Program-made: the position numbers and the translations under genes | Assembly: GCA_009777445.1 (NCBI GenBank) | Contig: WRLV01000013.1 | Span: 1 to 38,033 of the forward strand | Source: Oscillospiraceae bacterium | GTDB lineage: Bacteria; Bacillota; Clostridia; Oscillospirales; Ruminococcaceae | Reading direction: 5' to 3' | Length of the DNA stretch: 38,033 nucleotides | Notes under the pieces: generated by a model | The model's input: the letters and a program-made list of their open reading frames with translations, nothing else | What the model was told of the DNA's origin: nothing | The model's database searches: none | In this document: positions 15,948 to 24,405 of the stretch, piece by piece | Layout: the number at the start of each line of letters is the position of its first letter | Numbering within the stretch: the stretch's first letter is position 1

Positions 15948-16483
15948 GAACCCGCCTCTTTCAATATAATCTTATTATAGCCCACTTTCAGCGGAATCAA
16001 TACCGCGAACAACAGTATAACAGCGAACGGAAATTCTATTAAATTTTTAATTAATCGTGCATAAAAAAGCGGCATAAAATCCCCTCTTTCCTCGATTGTA
16101 GTCAAAAAATATAATGCAGTCGTGGTGAATAACATTCTCCCGACAAACACAACAACAGCATGTGCCGCAACAATCATCCAATCCTTCGAGGATTTGTATA
16201 AAAACAACCCGTAAACTAACCCGAAAGACATTTCAATTAACGTAAAAATAGGATTTAGATTGCCGGCAAAGGGGCCGGTAATTCCTGCTATAAGGTCACA
16301 AGCGGCCCCGGCGAACATTGAAACAAAGGGCCCGAAAAGCATACCTATTGCGGCAAGAGGTATAAAAGCAATATTTATTTTAAAAAAAGGTGTATTAATT
16401 CCCAAATAATTTTTTAAAACCACATAGCAAGCTATAAGCATACCGGTTATAACTATACACTTTACACTCTTCAATTCTTTCAT
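15944..16483 (-). CDS. folT: ECF transporter substrate-binding (S) component, probably for folate
   Basis: This integral membrane protein of about 180 residues has around six hydrophobic helices. The sequence KINIAFIPLAAIGMLFGPFVSMFAGAACDLIAGITGPFAGNL contains the pattern typical of folate-family S components (FolT) of Firmicutes; written in pieces, the diagnostic parts are IAFIPLAAIGMLFGP and GAACDLIAG. Such proteins need the shared ECF ATPases and T subunit, not encoded here. The start at Met 16483 (MKELKSV) seems more natural than one five codons earlier, but both are possible. It follows pfkA after a small gap and overlaps proC. Substrate is inferred from resemblance only. Confidence 0.8.
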   Translation of the reverse strand: MKELKSVKCIVITGMLIACYVVLKNYLGINTPFFKINIAFIPLAAIGMLFGPFVSMFAGAACDLIAGITGPFAGNLNPIFTLIEMSFGLVYGLFLYKSSKDWMIVAAHAVVVFVGRMLFTTTALYFLTTIEERGDFMPLFYARLIKNLIEFPFAVILLFAVLIPLKVGYNKIILKEAGS

Positions 16484-16511
16484 AGACGCGTGAAACATAC
16501 TTTCTCCTTCA

Positions 16512-17483
16512 TTAGAAACTAATATTACTTGCCACTCTGTATAGTTCTTGACTGAATGTTTTTTTCATTCTTAGGGCCTCTTGAATGTCAACGTCAATCA
16601 TTTCTCCCTTTTTCATTCCGACGACACGGTTGCCTATGCCTTGTGCTAAAAGTTCAACGGCGTAATGCCCCATATGGCTGCCGATTACTCTGTCTTGCAC
16701 GGTGGGCGAGCCGCCGCGTTGAACATGCCCTAAAATAGTGGCTCTTGCTTCTATTTTAGTTGCGTGTTCAATTTTCTTGGCTATGTCTTCGCAGTTACCC
16801 ATTCCCTCGGCAACAACAATGATAAAATGATGTTTTCCTGTTGTTTGGGTGTTTAGAATTCGCGCTATGATGTCATCTATAGAAAAGTTAACTTCTTTCA
16901 CGACTATATATGTGGCACCGCAAGCTATTCCCGTGTTCAACGCGATATATCCCGCGTTTCTCCCCATTACTTCAACCACAGAACAACGGTCGTGGGATTG
17001 TGTGGTATCGCGGAGTTTGTCCACAAGTTCCATAGCCGTGTTCATGGCGGTGTCATAACCTATAGTATATTCTGTCATGGCAATGTCATTATCTATAGTG
17101 CCGGGAATCCCGACACATGGTATACCGCGCGCCGATAAGTCAGCCGCACCGCGGAAAGAGCCATCGCCGCCTATTACAACCAAACCTTCTATTCCCCAGC
17201 TTTGACAGGCTTCTTTTCCTCTTTGAAGCCCTTCTTCATAGCGAAACTCGTTACAGCGCGCGGTGTAAAGCACAGTTCCCCCACGCTGAATAATATCAGA
17301 CACACTTCTGATATTAAGCTCTGACATATCCTCATGAATCAGCCCGTTAAATCCCCGTCTGACACCGATAACGGATATACCATGTTTAATCGCCGTCCTG
17401 GTAACAGCACGAATCACCGCATTCATTCCGGGCGCATCACCGCCACTGGTTAACACACCTATTCTTTTAATCGTCGGAATCAT
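16512..17483 (-). CDS. pfkA: ATP-dependent 6-phosphofructokinase
   Basis: This glycolytic enzyme phosphorylates fructose 6-phosphate. The 323 residues carry the ATP-type markers GGDGS (VIGGDGSFRGA) and PGTIDND with the catalytic Asp, plus EVMGRNAGYIAL and LGHVQRGGSP. The start at 17483 is chosen for GGAGGG seven bases upstream; an earlier frame opening lies in the promoter transcript region. Its own promoter is at 17537-17565. A second, PPi-type enzyme is encoded at 29679-30923, so the cell can run this step with either donor. Confidence 0.98.
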   Translation of the reverse strand: MIPTIKRIGVLTSGGDAPGMNAVIRAVTRTAIKHGISVIGVRRGFNGLIHEDMSELNIRSVSDIIQRGGTVLYTARCNEFRYEEGLQRGKEACQSWGIEGLVVIGGDGSFRGAADLSARGIPCVGIPGTIDNDIAMTEYTIGYDTAMNTAMELVDKLRDTTQSHDRCSVVEVMGRNAGYIALNTGIACGATYIVVKEVNFSIDDIIARILNTQTTGKHHFIIVVAEGMGNCEDIAKKIEHATKIEARATILGHVQRGGSPTVQDRVIGSHMGHYAVELLAQGIGNRVVGMKKGEMIDVDIQEALRMKKTFSQELYRVASNISF

Positions 17484-17536
17484 AACAAAGCCCTCCTGAT
17501 AGAATATAGAGAAATAGAAAATAAGCACACAATACT

Positions 17537-17565
17537 ATTTTACACCTTTTATCTCCAAACGTCAA
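17537..17565 (-). promoter_or_regulatory. pfkA-folT-proC promoter
   Basis: TTGACG (17565-17560) and TAAAAT (17542-17537) with a 17-bp spacer, between dnaE's stop and pfkA. Confidence 0.75.
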
Positions 17566-17574
17566 TATATTAAT

Positions 17575-20436
17575 TTAAATTATCTTAATATTTTCATTTC
17601 CACATAATTTTATTAGCTCTTTTATAAAAGTATTTGTGATATTTATACCATTACCCGGTAAAAAATCCATTACTTTTTTTGTGTCGCGAAAACAAATCTT
17701 AATTTTATCACTCGCTTTGGCGACATAAAACGCTTTTGAAAGCTCTCTTATTTTTGCCAAGAGTTGCACATCGTTTGAGTCAATGTTCACATATACTATT
17801 TTTTGAGTCGGCTCATCATCAAAAAGACTCAACTGCCCTTTAATATTATGCCTTGCCGAACCAAAGCGCGCCGCAATGTCTTCATACATCGAAAGCATAG
17901 TATGCCTGTTCGGTGAAAATGAATCAAATGCCCCTGCTTTGATTAGCGCGTCAACGGCGCGGCGGTTAAAATCACGCGGAACATCTTTTTCCATTCTTTC
18001 TACAAAATCATAGAGCGACAAGAACCGCCCTGCTTTTCGTTCGTGCGTTATTCTTTTCACAAACGCGTGAGCAACGCCCTTGATTGCTGCTAATCCAACG
18101 CGAATACCGCCTAAGCGCGGCTCTGAGGTAAATTCCGCTTGAGCGTTTATATCCGGCGGTAGCAATCTTAAGCCCTGTCTTTCGATATCCACTTTATATT
18201 TCACAAGAGAGTCTGTATAATCGCTGAAAACGCTCATCAATCGCGCCATATATTCGCCATAGTGATAACACCTGAGATAGGCGGTCTGAAAAGCAATATA
18301 GGCATAGGCAACCGCGTGCGACTTGTTAAAGGCATACGAAGCAAAGCCGCTTAACTCTTGAAAGATTTCGTCGGCAAGTTTTTCGTCAGCGTTATTCATC
18401 ATCGCGCCTTTGATAAAAGATTCTCTTTCTTTCGCCATTATTTCAGGCTTTTTCTTTGACATTGCACGTCTTACCAAATCCGCACGCCCGTATGAAAAGC
18501 CTGCCATTTTGCGGCAAATTTCCATAACCTGTTCTTGATAGACGATGCACCCGAAAGTCACCTGTAGAATTTCTTTTAAAAGTGGGTGTTTATATATTAT
18601 TTTTTGTGGAATGTCTCGATTCTCTAAATATTTGGGGATTGACTGCATAGGCCCCGGGCGGTTAAGTGAAATGCTTGCGGCTAAGTCCTCGATATTTCGC
18701 GGCTTCATTCGTGCAAGAAAACCCGTCACCCTCTCACACTGGAATATACCGCAGGTACCGCCGTTACTCAGCATTTTATAAACATTCTCGTCATTCTCGT
18801 CAATTCTCGCAATATCAACACCCACAGCCTTTGCTGTATGGTCGATGACTGTAAGATAACGTAGCCCCAAAAAGTCCATCTTCAACAATCCGAGTTGCTC
18901 AACATCATCCATAGCATATTGAGTCACCGGCGAGCCATCGGTGTCAGCCGGCGAGCCGCCGGTGGCAACCGACGAACCAACCGCCTGCAAGGGAAGATGG
19001 TCTGTGAGCGGCTCGCGTGTTATAACTACCCCTGCCGCGTGGGTTGAGGCGTGGCGAGGCATTCCCTCAATTTTAAGAGCAGTATCAATGATTTTTTTAA
19101 CCTGCGGCTGTGTATCATAAAGCCGTTTAAGCTCTGCCCTCTCTTTAAGAGCGGTTTCAAGTGACGAAAAATGAGGAATAAGTTTTGCCAATCTGTCTGT
19201 GTTTTCAGGGCTCTCTTTAAGCGTTCTTGCCGCATCGCGAATCGCGCTCTTAGCCCCAAACGTCCCGAAAGTTATAATTTGCGCCACGTGGGCATGCCCG
19301 TATTTTCGCATTACGTAATCTATAACTTCACCTCTCCTAAGATAACAAAAATCAACGTCAAAATCGGGCATACTTATTCTCTCGGGGTTTAAAAACCTTT
19401 CAAACAACAAATTAAAACGCATAGGCTCAACGGCGGTGATTTCCAAAGCATAAGCGCAGACACTTCCCACTCCCGAACCCCTGCCAGGCCCTACCGCTAT
19501 GCCGCTTTCACGCGCAAACTTGATAAAGTCGGCGACAATCAAAAAATAATCGGTGAACCCCATTTTCTTAATGAGCGACATTTCATAGTCAGCGCGTTCA
19601 GCGACTGCATGACCATAATTTTCGCCGTATCTCTTTTTCAGCCCCTCTTTTACACTCTGAACAAAAAGAACCTCTGATGAGCTATATGGCGTTTGCGAAT
19701 TGGGGATAAAAAGCGGCAGTTTATATTTTCCGAATTCAATCTCCACATTACAACGCTCTGCGATTAACACTGTGTTTTTAAGCTCTTGTTCGCTGAAAAT
19801 TTCAGCCATTTCAGCCACTGTCTTTAAATAATATTCGTTGCCGTTTAGAGGTTGCGCCCCCGAAATAGTTGCCAACACTTCTTGCAAGGCGGCATCTTCG
19901 CGTTTGATATAATGCACGTTATTGGCGGCAACAGTACTTACCCCAATATCGGCGGCGATTTTTCTGAGTTGCGGAAACAATTCGGGCTGTTCGCACACTT
20001 CTATAAAAAAATTCTCCGCCCCGAATATTTCTTTATATTCTAAGGAAATATTTAAAGCCGACTGTTCGTCAAAGCGTGATAAACTCGAACAAACCTCTCC
20101 TTTCGACCCTCCCGAAAGCGCGATAAGCCCTTGACTATAGCGTTTGAGATTTTCTTTATCATAACCAGTATTTTGGGTTGACACCAAACGCATAAGATTT
20201 TGATAGCCGTGGTTGTCTTTACACAACAAAACTAACCGATTGTTCAGCTCACAGCCGATAATCGGTTTTATTCCGCACTTAAGGCATTCCCGATAAAACT
20301 CAATAACGCCGTACATAACGCCACTGTCGGTTATAGCAAGAGAACCTGATGCGGCGCGAACAAGCTCTTTTATTTTGCAAACACCTTCCAACAAGCTATA
20401 CTCGCTATGAACATGCAAATGAACGAACTCAGCCAT
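17575..20436 (-). CDS. dnaE: DNA polymerase III alpha subunit DnaE, short form lacking the OB domain
   Basis: This is a replicative-type C-family polymerase. It has PHP motif FVHLHVHSEYS (residues 4-14), GPGRGSGVGS (317-326), catalytic Asp residues in MPDFDVDF (356-363) and KMDFLGL (519-525), and fingers/HhH regions (GAFDSFSPNR). The length of 953 is about 150-200 residues below usual DnaE. After GQLSLFDDE the protein goes directly to a domain like the usual last one (KIVYVNIDSND...), so the OB-fold that normally lies between appears missing. The PHP domain is also trimmed: TDH is TDS (Ser38) and the usual SACLAGE is SGGSKGE, so metal-dependent PHP activity is unlikely. A palindrome-encoded insert (ATGGSPADTDGSP, 491-503) sits in a loop before TQYAMDDVEQLG. 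It overlaps the whiA stop by 8 bp. Confidence 0.93.
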   Translation of the reverse strand: MAEFVHLHVHSEYSLLEGVCKIKELVRAASGSLAITDSGVMYGVIEFYRECLKCGIKPIIGCELNNRLVLLCKDNHGYQNLMRLVSTQNTGYDKENLKRYSQGLIALSGGSKGEVCSSLSRFDEQSALNISLEYKEIFGAENFFIEVCEQPELFPQLRKIAADIGVSTVAANNVHYIKREDAALQEVLATISGAQPLNGNEYYLKTVAEMAEIFSEQELKNTVLIAERCNVEIEFGKYKLPLFIPNSQTPYSSSEVLFVQSVKEGLKKRYGENYGHAVAERADYEMSLIKKMGFTDYFLIVADFIKFARESGIAVGPGRGSGVGSVCAYALEITAVEPMRFNLLFERFLNPERISMPDFDVDFCYLRRGEVIDYVMRKYGHAHVAQIITFGTFGAKSAIRDAARTLKESPENTDRLAKLIPHFSSLETALKERAELKRLYDTQPQVKKIIDTALKIEGMPRHASTHAAGVVITREPLTDHLPLQAVGSSVATGGSPADTDGSPVTQYAMDDVEQLGLLKMDFLGLRYLTVIDHTAKAVGVDIARIDENDENVYKMLSNGGTCGIFQCERVTGFLARMKPRNIEDLAASISLNRPGPMQSIPKYLENRDIPQKIIYKHPLLKEILQVTFGCIVYQEQVMEICRKMAGFSYGRADLVRRAMSKKKPEIMAKERESFIKGAMMNNADEKLADEIFQELSGFASYAFNKSHAVAYAYIAFQTAYLRCYHYGEYMARLMSVFSDYTDSLVKYKVDIERQGLRLLPPDINAQAEFTSEPRLGGIRVGLAAIKGVAHAFVKRITHERKAGRFLSLYDFVERMEKDVPRDFNRRAVDALIKAGAFDSFSPNRHTMLSMYEDIAARFGSARHNIKGQLSLFDDEPTQKIVYVNIDSNDVQLLAKIRELSKAFYVAKASDKIKICFRDTKKVMDFLPGNGINITNTFIKELIKLCGNENIKII
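18926..18967. repeat. palindromic units in dnaE
   Basis: CCGGCGAGCCGCCGG at 18948-18962 is a perfect 6-bp-arm, 3-bp-loop palindrome. A degenerate partner ACCGGCGAGCCATCGGT lies at 18926-18942, and a third weaker unit may follow to about 18985. They are in frame and encode G-S-P repeats on the minus strand. Confidence 0.75.
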
Positions 20437-21259
20437 TTTTTCTCAATTCTTCAGCTATTTTTTTAATTCTGTTAAGTCTGTGGTTAACCCCGCTTCTGCT
20501 TAATCGCGGCTCACACTTTTGCGCAATATCAAAAAGACTCAGAACAGGGTTTTCAAGTCTCAGTCGCGCTGTCATCGCTAAATCATCGCTTAAAAATCCC
20601 TCTCCTTTGAGTTTGTAAATCAATTCAATGTCCTCTATTTGGTTTACTGCCGCATTTACGGTTTTACTCATGTTTGCGGTTTCGCAGTTAACGGTTCTGT
20701 TTACGTTATTGCGCACTTCTTTATAAATTTTGATGTTCATTATTTCCATAGCGCAATGAACCGCGCCGATAAAAGTTAAAAAATCAGCAATAGAATCGCT
20801 TTCTTTTATATAAAGGAATGTCCCCGCGTTCTTTCTTTCAGATTTCTTTATTGAAATTCCGTGTTCTCTTATAATTTTTTCGAGGACAACATTTTTATTT
20901 TCCTCAGGCGGCGAGAGTTCAAGGTGGTATTCGACATTGGGGTCAGAGATTGTTCCTGCCGAAATAAAAACCCCACGCAAAAACAGCCCGTTAGTTTTAT
21001 CATCGTCAATAAGCGATAAATAATCCGCCGTTGTTTTCGTATTATTTATGACTAAAAGCTTATCGTTTAATGTATACGAATTTTCGGGCAACAGTTTTTT
21101 AAGCAACGCAACCACCGCTTCATTATCAGCGCAAACATGATAACAGCCGTCAACCTCACGAAGCCCATAAATTATACCGTAAAGCAACAACTTCCTATGA
21201 AACCGCGACGACTCACGCACTTCACACAGCTCTTTTTTGACTTTTTTGGAGAATGACAT
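20429..21259 (-). CDS. whiA: WhiA-type DNA-binding regulator
   Basis: WhiA has a degenerate LAGLIDADG homing-endonuclease-like N-terminal part and a C-terminal helix-turn-helix. In Firmicutes it affects division and chromosome segregation, in actinomycetes sporulation. The N-terminus MSFSKKVKKELCE, the block FLRGVFISAGTISDP..YHLEL and the C-terminal LRLENPVLSLFDIAQ/SRSGVNHRLNRIKKIAEEL are characteristic. The 276 residues are somewhat shorter than usual (about 310). Its AAGGAGC ribosome site overlaps the stop of the hicB-like gene, implying coupling, and its end overlaps dnaE. Confidence 0.95.
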   Translation of the reverse strand: MSFSKKVKKELCEVRESSRFHRKLLLYGIIYGLREVDGCYHVCADNEAVVALLKKLLPENSYTLNDKLLVINNTKTTADYLSLIDDDKTNGLFLRGVFISAGTISDPNVEYHLELSPPEENKNVVLEKIIREHGISIKKSERKNAGTFLYIKESDSIADFLTFIGAVHCAMEIMNIKIYKEVRNNVNRTVNCETANMSKTVNAAVNQIEDIELIYKLKGEGFLSDDLAMTARLRLENPVLSLFDIAQKCEPRLSRSGVNHRLNRIKKIAEELRKNG

Positions 21260-21271
21260 TTTTAATGCTCC

Positions 21272-21520
21272 TTAAACAGTAATCGGAATTACAATTCCTC
21301 TGTTTGGCATTTCTTCAAATGGCGGCAATGTTGAAACAGGCAACACATCGCCGTCTTGCTCCATGCCATAAATGTGCAACCCCAACGCTTCTGCCGCCAT
21401 ATTCTCAGCGTGTGTAAAATTATCACCCATTGACACACATCCGGGCAAGTCAGGCCAATAAACTCCGAAACTGCCATTTGTTGAAGGTTCAAAAACCGCA
21501 TAATATGTGACTTTTCTCAT
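21272..21520 (-). CDS. HicB-like antitoxin-type protein without a HicA partner
   Basis: The 82 residues form a HicB-like partial RNase H fold: KVTYYAVFEPSTNGSFGVYW, DLPGCVSMGDNFTHAENMAAEALGLHI split across the motif, then GMEQDGDVLPVS and PNRGIVIPITV. The start at 21520 follows GGAGG by 8 bases. HicB normally neutralises the small RNase HicA and represses their operon through a C-terminal DNA-binding domain. Here neither HicA nor a DNA-binding tail is present: flanking gaps are 12 bp (whiA) and about 60 bp (rapZ). Orphan HicB-like proteins are common and their roles mostly unknown. It occupies the place where yvcK usually lies between rapZ and whiA. Confidence 0.85.
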   Translation of the reverse strand: MRKVTYYAVFEPSTNGSFGVYWPDLPGCVSMGDNFTHAENMAAEALGLHIYGMEQDGDVLPVSTLPPFEEMPNRGIVIPITV

Positions 21521-21580
21521 TATAAAAGCCTCCTTCAACCTCCATTGTTATTTTTTACGCATGTTCTAACCCATTTACTT

Positions 21581-22438
21581 TCACTTAGTTATATCCCTAT
21601 GAACAATCACCGGTTTATACTCTAATGTTTCAAGGTACGCTGCTATTTTTTCGCAGAAGGTAACGCTACGATGGTGGCCGCCTGTGCAGCCTATTGCTAT
21701 TACCAAGCGGCTTTTTCCCTCTTTTATATATTCGGGCAGTGTGAACGAAATGAGGGCGCACAGCTTTTCGAGTAGCTCGCGTGATATTTCAGACTGCATT
21801 ACATATTCTGATACGGGATTGTCCATTCCTGTTTTATTTTTAAGCTCATCAATATAAAAGGGGTTGGGCAGGCAACGCACATCAAATATTATATCGGCAT
21901 CACGTGGGCTGCCGTGTTTAAAGCCAAACGAAATCAAGCGGACACTGATTGAATCGTTTAAATTATCTAAAAACAAGTCTAAAATGCTTTCTTTGAGCTT
22001 AGTCACGGGCATTTGACTCGTGTCAATATAAAAATCCGCTTTTGTTCTAAACGGCAATAAAATTTCGTCCTCTGTTTTCACAGCGACTTCCATATCACCG
22101 CCCACCTCATCGTCAAGAGGGTGTTTGCGGCGCGTTTCCTTATACCTTTTTATGGCAACGCTCAACTCGCAATCCATATACAAGACTTTGACATTAATTC
22201 CGCTGTCACGCAAAGCCCCGATATAATCATCTAACTGCAAAAATTTCGCGCCAAGTCTTATATCAATTACCATAGCGACTTTATCATGTCTACTAACAGT
22301 ATCACCAAACAATTGGGCGAGCTTCGGGAGCAACTCCAACGGCAGGTTGTCCATACAAAAATACCCGATATCCTCCAACGCATTAAGCGCGGTTGACTTC
22401 CCCGAACCGGACAACCCGGTAACAATCACAAATTCCAT
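21581..22438 (-). CDS. rapZ: RapZ (YvcJ) family nucleotide-binding protein
   Basis: The P-loop GLSGSGKSTALNALEDIG (near the N-terminus), the Walker-B-like VAMVIDIRLG and the C-terminal IGCTGGHHRSVTFCEKIAAYL define this family. In B. subtilis YvcJ has NTPase activity and affects competence; in E. coli RapZ directs small-RNA decay. The 285-residue length is typical. The start at 22438 is chosen for AAAGGA upstream; a longer frame would begin inside murB. The gene follows murB by 22 bp. Confidence 0.97.
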   Translation of the reverse strand: MEFVIVTGLSGSGKSTALNALEDIGYFCMDNLPLELLPKLAQLFGDTVSRHDKVAMVIDIRLGAKFLQLDDYIGALRDSGINVKVLYMDCELSVAIKRYKETRRKHPLDDEVGGDMEVAVKTEDEILLPFRTKADFYIDTSQMPVTKLKESILDLFLDNLNDSISVRLISFGFKHGSPRDADIIFDVRCLPNPFYIDELKNKTGMDNPVSEYVMQSEISRELLEKLCALISFTLPEYIKEGKSRLVIAIGCTGGHHRSVTFCEKIAAYLETLEYKPVIVHRDITK

Positions 22439-22460
22439 TTTCAGATATGTCCTTTCTGCA

Positions 22461-23375
22461 CTATAATTGACAATTGTCAACTATTTTCACTTCGCATTCA
22501 AGCCCTACCCCCGTTTTACTAAAAACTTCATCTTTTACTATTTTTATTAGCCCTACAACGTCATTAAAACTTGCATTACCTTTGTTTATTATAAAGCCGG
22601 AGTGTTTGCGGCTTACCTGCGCGCCTCCCACTTCCCTGCCCTTCAACCCACATTGCTCAATCAAGAGCGAGGCGTAACTGCCGGGCGGACGTTTGAAAGT
22701 GCTTCCCGCACTTGGATATTCAAGCGGCTGTTTGTCCTGCCGCTTTTTCATAATTTCGTCCATCTTAGCTTTAATTTCGGCTTGCTCGCCTTTCTCTAAG
22801 CGAATACAAAGGCTTAAAATAATATTATTTCCGCTATTGAAACAACTATGCCGATAAGATAAATCCATTTCGGCGGCTGACAGCTCTTTTATTTTTCCGT
22901 CGTTCACGTCTAAAAATCTTGCCGACAAAATCACATCTTTCATCTCGCCGCCATACGCACCCGCATTCATAAACAAAGCCCCACCCGCCGTACCGGGAAT
23001 ACCATAAGCAAATTCTAATCCTTTAAGCGAATGTTCGCACGCCACTTGACAAAGCTTAGAAAGCAAAACGCCGGCAGAGCAAGACAAAAGAACGCCCTCA
23101 ACGCACACCTGCGAAAAAGCCGATGATAAAACCAAAACCACGCCACGAAGCCCTTCATCACAAATTAAAAGGTTTGAGCCTTTTCCCACCACATAAAGGG
23201 GAATGTTTTTCAAAGCACAGGCACGGGCAACCTCAACAATCAATTCCTCGCAGTTGGCTTTTATTAAAACGTCGGCGTTGCCGCCTATCTTGAATGAGGT
23301 AAATGAAGACATTCCACAATCAAACAATATTTCGGCATCATACTCAGCCGCAATAGCTTTAAAGTCTTTAAGCAT
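22461..23375 (-). CDS. murB: UDP-N-acetylenolpyruvoylglucosamine reductase
   Basis: This FAD enzyme completes UDP-MurNAc synthesis for peptidoglycan. Visible motifs are TSFKIGGNADVLI, VGKGSNLLI, the FAD-binding GIPGTAGGALFMNAGAYGGEM, SYRHSCF and the proton-donor region YPSAGSTFKRPPG with the final EQCGLKG. The 304 residues from the ATG at 23375 (GGAGGAGG eight or so bases upstream) are normal for the family; a frame open further upstream would add an unlikely 19 residues. It lies 75 bp after glk and 22 bp before rapZ. Confidence 0.97.
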   Translation of the reverse strand: MLKDFKAIAAEYDAEILFDCGMSSFTSFKIGGNADVLIKANCEELIVEVARACALKNIPLYVVGKGSNLLICDEGLRGVVLVLSSAFSQVCVEGVLLSCSAGVLLSKLCQVACEHSLKGLEFAYGIPGTAGGALFMNAGAYGGEMKDVILSARFLDVNDGKIKELSAAEMDLSYRHSCFNSGNNIILSLCIRLEKGEQAEIKAKMDEIMKKRQDKQPLEYPSAGSTFKRPPGSYASLLIEQCGLKGREVGGAQVSRKHSGFIINKGNASFNDVVGLIKIVKDEVFSKTGVGLECEVKIVDNCQL

Positions 23376-23450
23376 TTTTAGATATGCCTCCTCCCACAAG
23401 CGCGCTTTCAAGCCTTTATATACCCTTATCACAAATACGCTTTTAAACTT

Positions 23451-24404
23451 TTAGATATGCCCCTTCCGAATTTTGCTCGCGCCGATTATTCCGGCATCGT
23501 TGCCTAATTTTGCGGCGGCTATTTTTGTGAACGCCCCATTTTCACGGTCGATGTAAAACGCCTCGCGCATGACATATTCGGTGAGGGGTTTTATTATAAA
23601 ATCACCCTCTTTGCAAATTCCGCCGCCGATTAAAATCAGCTCGGGTTGAAGCAAGTTCACTATATTTGTGACAGCGCACCCCAAATAATCTAAATAGCGT
23701 TTGACAACGCGCGTGGCTGTCTCGTCCCCGATTTTCATGGCTTCAAAAGCGGTTTTTCCGCTGATTTCTTGAATGCTGAAATCTTTTATTCTTGATTGTG
23801 GATTGTCTTTGAGCGCGTCAGCCGTCATTCTTTTAAGCGCGGTCGCTGAGCAGTAAACCTCGATACACCCTTTTCTGCCGCAATTACAGGGAACACCGTC
23901 TTTTTCTAACACCATATGCCCCAACTCACCGCCGCAAAAACCGAAGCCGTTGTGAATTTTGCCGTTTATTATTATGCCGCCACCGACTCCCGTGCCTAAG
24001 GTAATCACCGTCAGGTCTTTAAAGCCAACACCTGCCCCTGCCAAATACTCGCCGTATGCGGCGGCGTTTGCATCGTTTTCGACTGTGACTTTTCTTCCCA
24101 ACTTTTGTGATAATAACTCACCTAATGGGGTATTTTTAAAATTAAGATTGGCGGCATTAAGCACTACCCCGGTTTTGCTGTTTACATTACCGGGTGAGCC
24201 TATGCCTATTGTGTCAATATTGTCAAACTTAACATCGTTTAAGTCGCAAAGATTTACGACACAATTCGCTATGTTGTCAACAATTTGCTCCACCGGTTTC
24301 GGCATGTCGGTTTTTATTGATGTTTTAGCTATAATTTTAAATTCACTGTCAACAATCCCGACTTTTATATTAGTGCCGCCTAAATCAATCCCAACATCTA
24401 ACAT
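23451..24404 (-). CDS. glk: ROK-family glucokinase
   Basis: The 317 residues show the ROK signatures: ATP site DLGGTNIKVGIVD, GIGSPGNVNSKTG, catalytic ENDANAAAYGE, GTGVGGGIIING, and the zinc site GELGHM..CNCGRKGCIEVYC (His plus three Cys). This fits the Firmicute glucokinase that makes glucose 6-phosphate. Sugar specificity cannot be fixed from sequence alone. It starts one base after the hprK stop, so it is coupled to that catabolite-control gene. Confidence 0.93.
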   Translation of the reverse strand: MLDVGIDLGGTNIKVGIVDSEFKIIAKTSIKTDMPKPVEQIVDNIANCVVNLCDLNDVKFDNIDTIGIGSPGNVNSKTGVVLNAANLNFKNTPLGELLSQKLGRKVTVENDANAAAYGEYLAGAGVGFKDLTVITLGTGVGGGIIINGKIHNGFGFCGGELGHMVLEKDGVPCNCGRKGCIEVYCSATALKRMTADALKDNPQSRIKDFSIQEISGKTAFEAMKIGDETATRVVKRYLDYLGCAVTNIVNLLQPELILIGGGICKEGDFIIKPLTEYVMREAFYIDRENGAFTKIAAAKLGNDAGIIGASKIRKGHI

Positions 24405-24405
24405 A

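Noticed and set aside
22439-22480. Longer RapZ start inside murB
   Set aside because: The downstream ATG has a good AAAGGA site and gives the normal family N-terminus; the extension is murB sequence in another frame.
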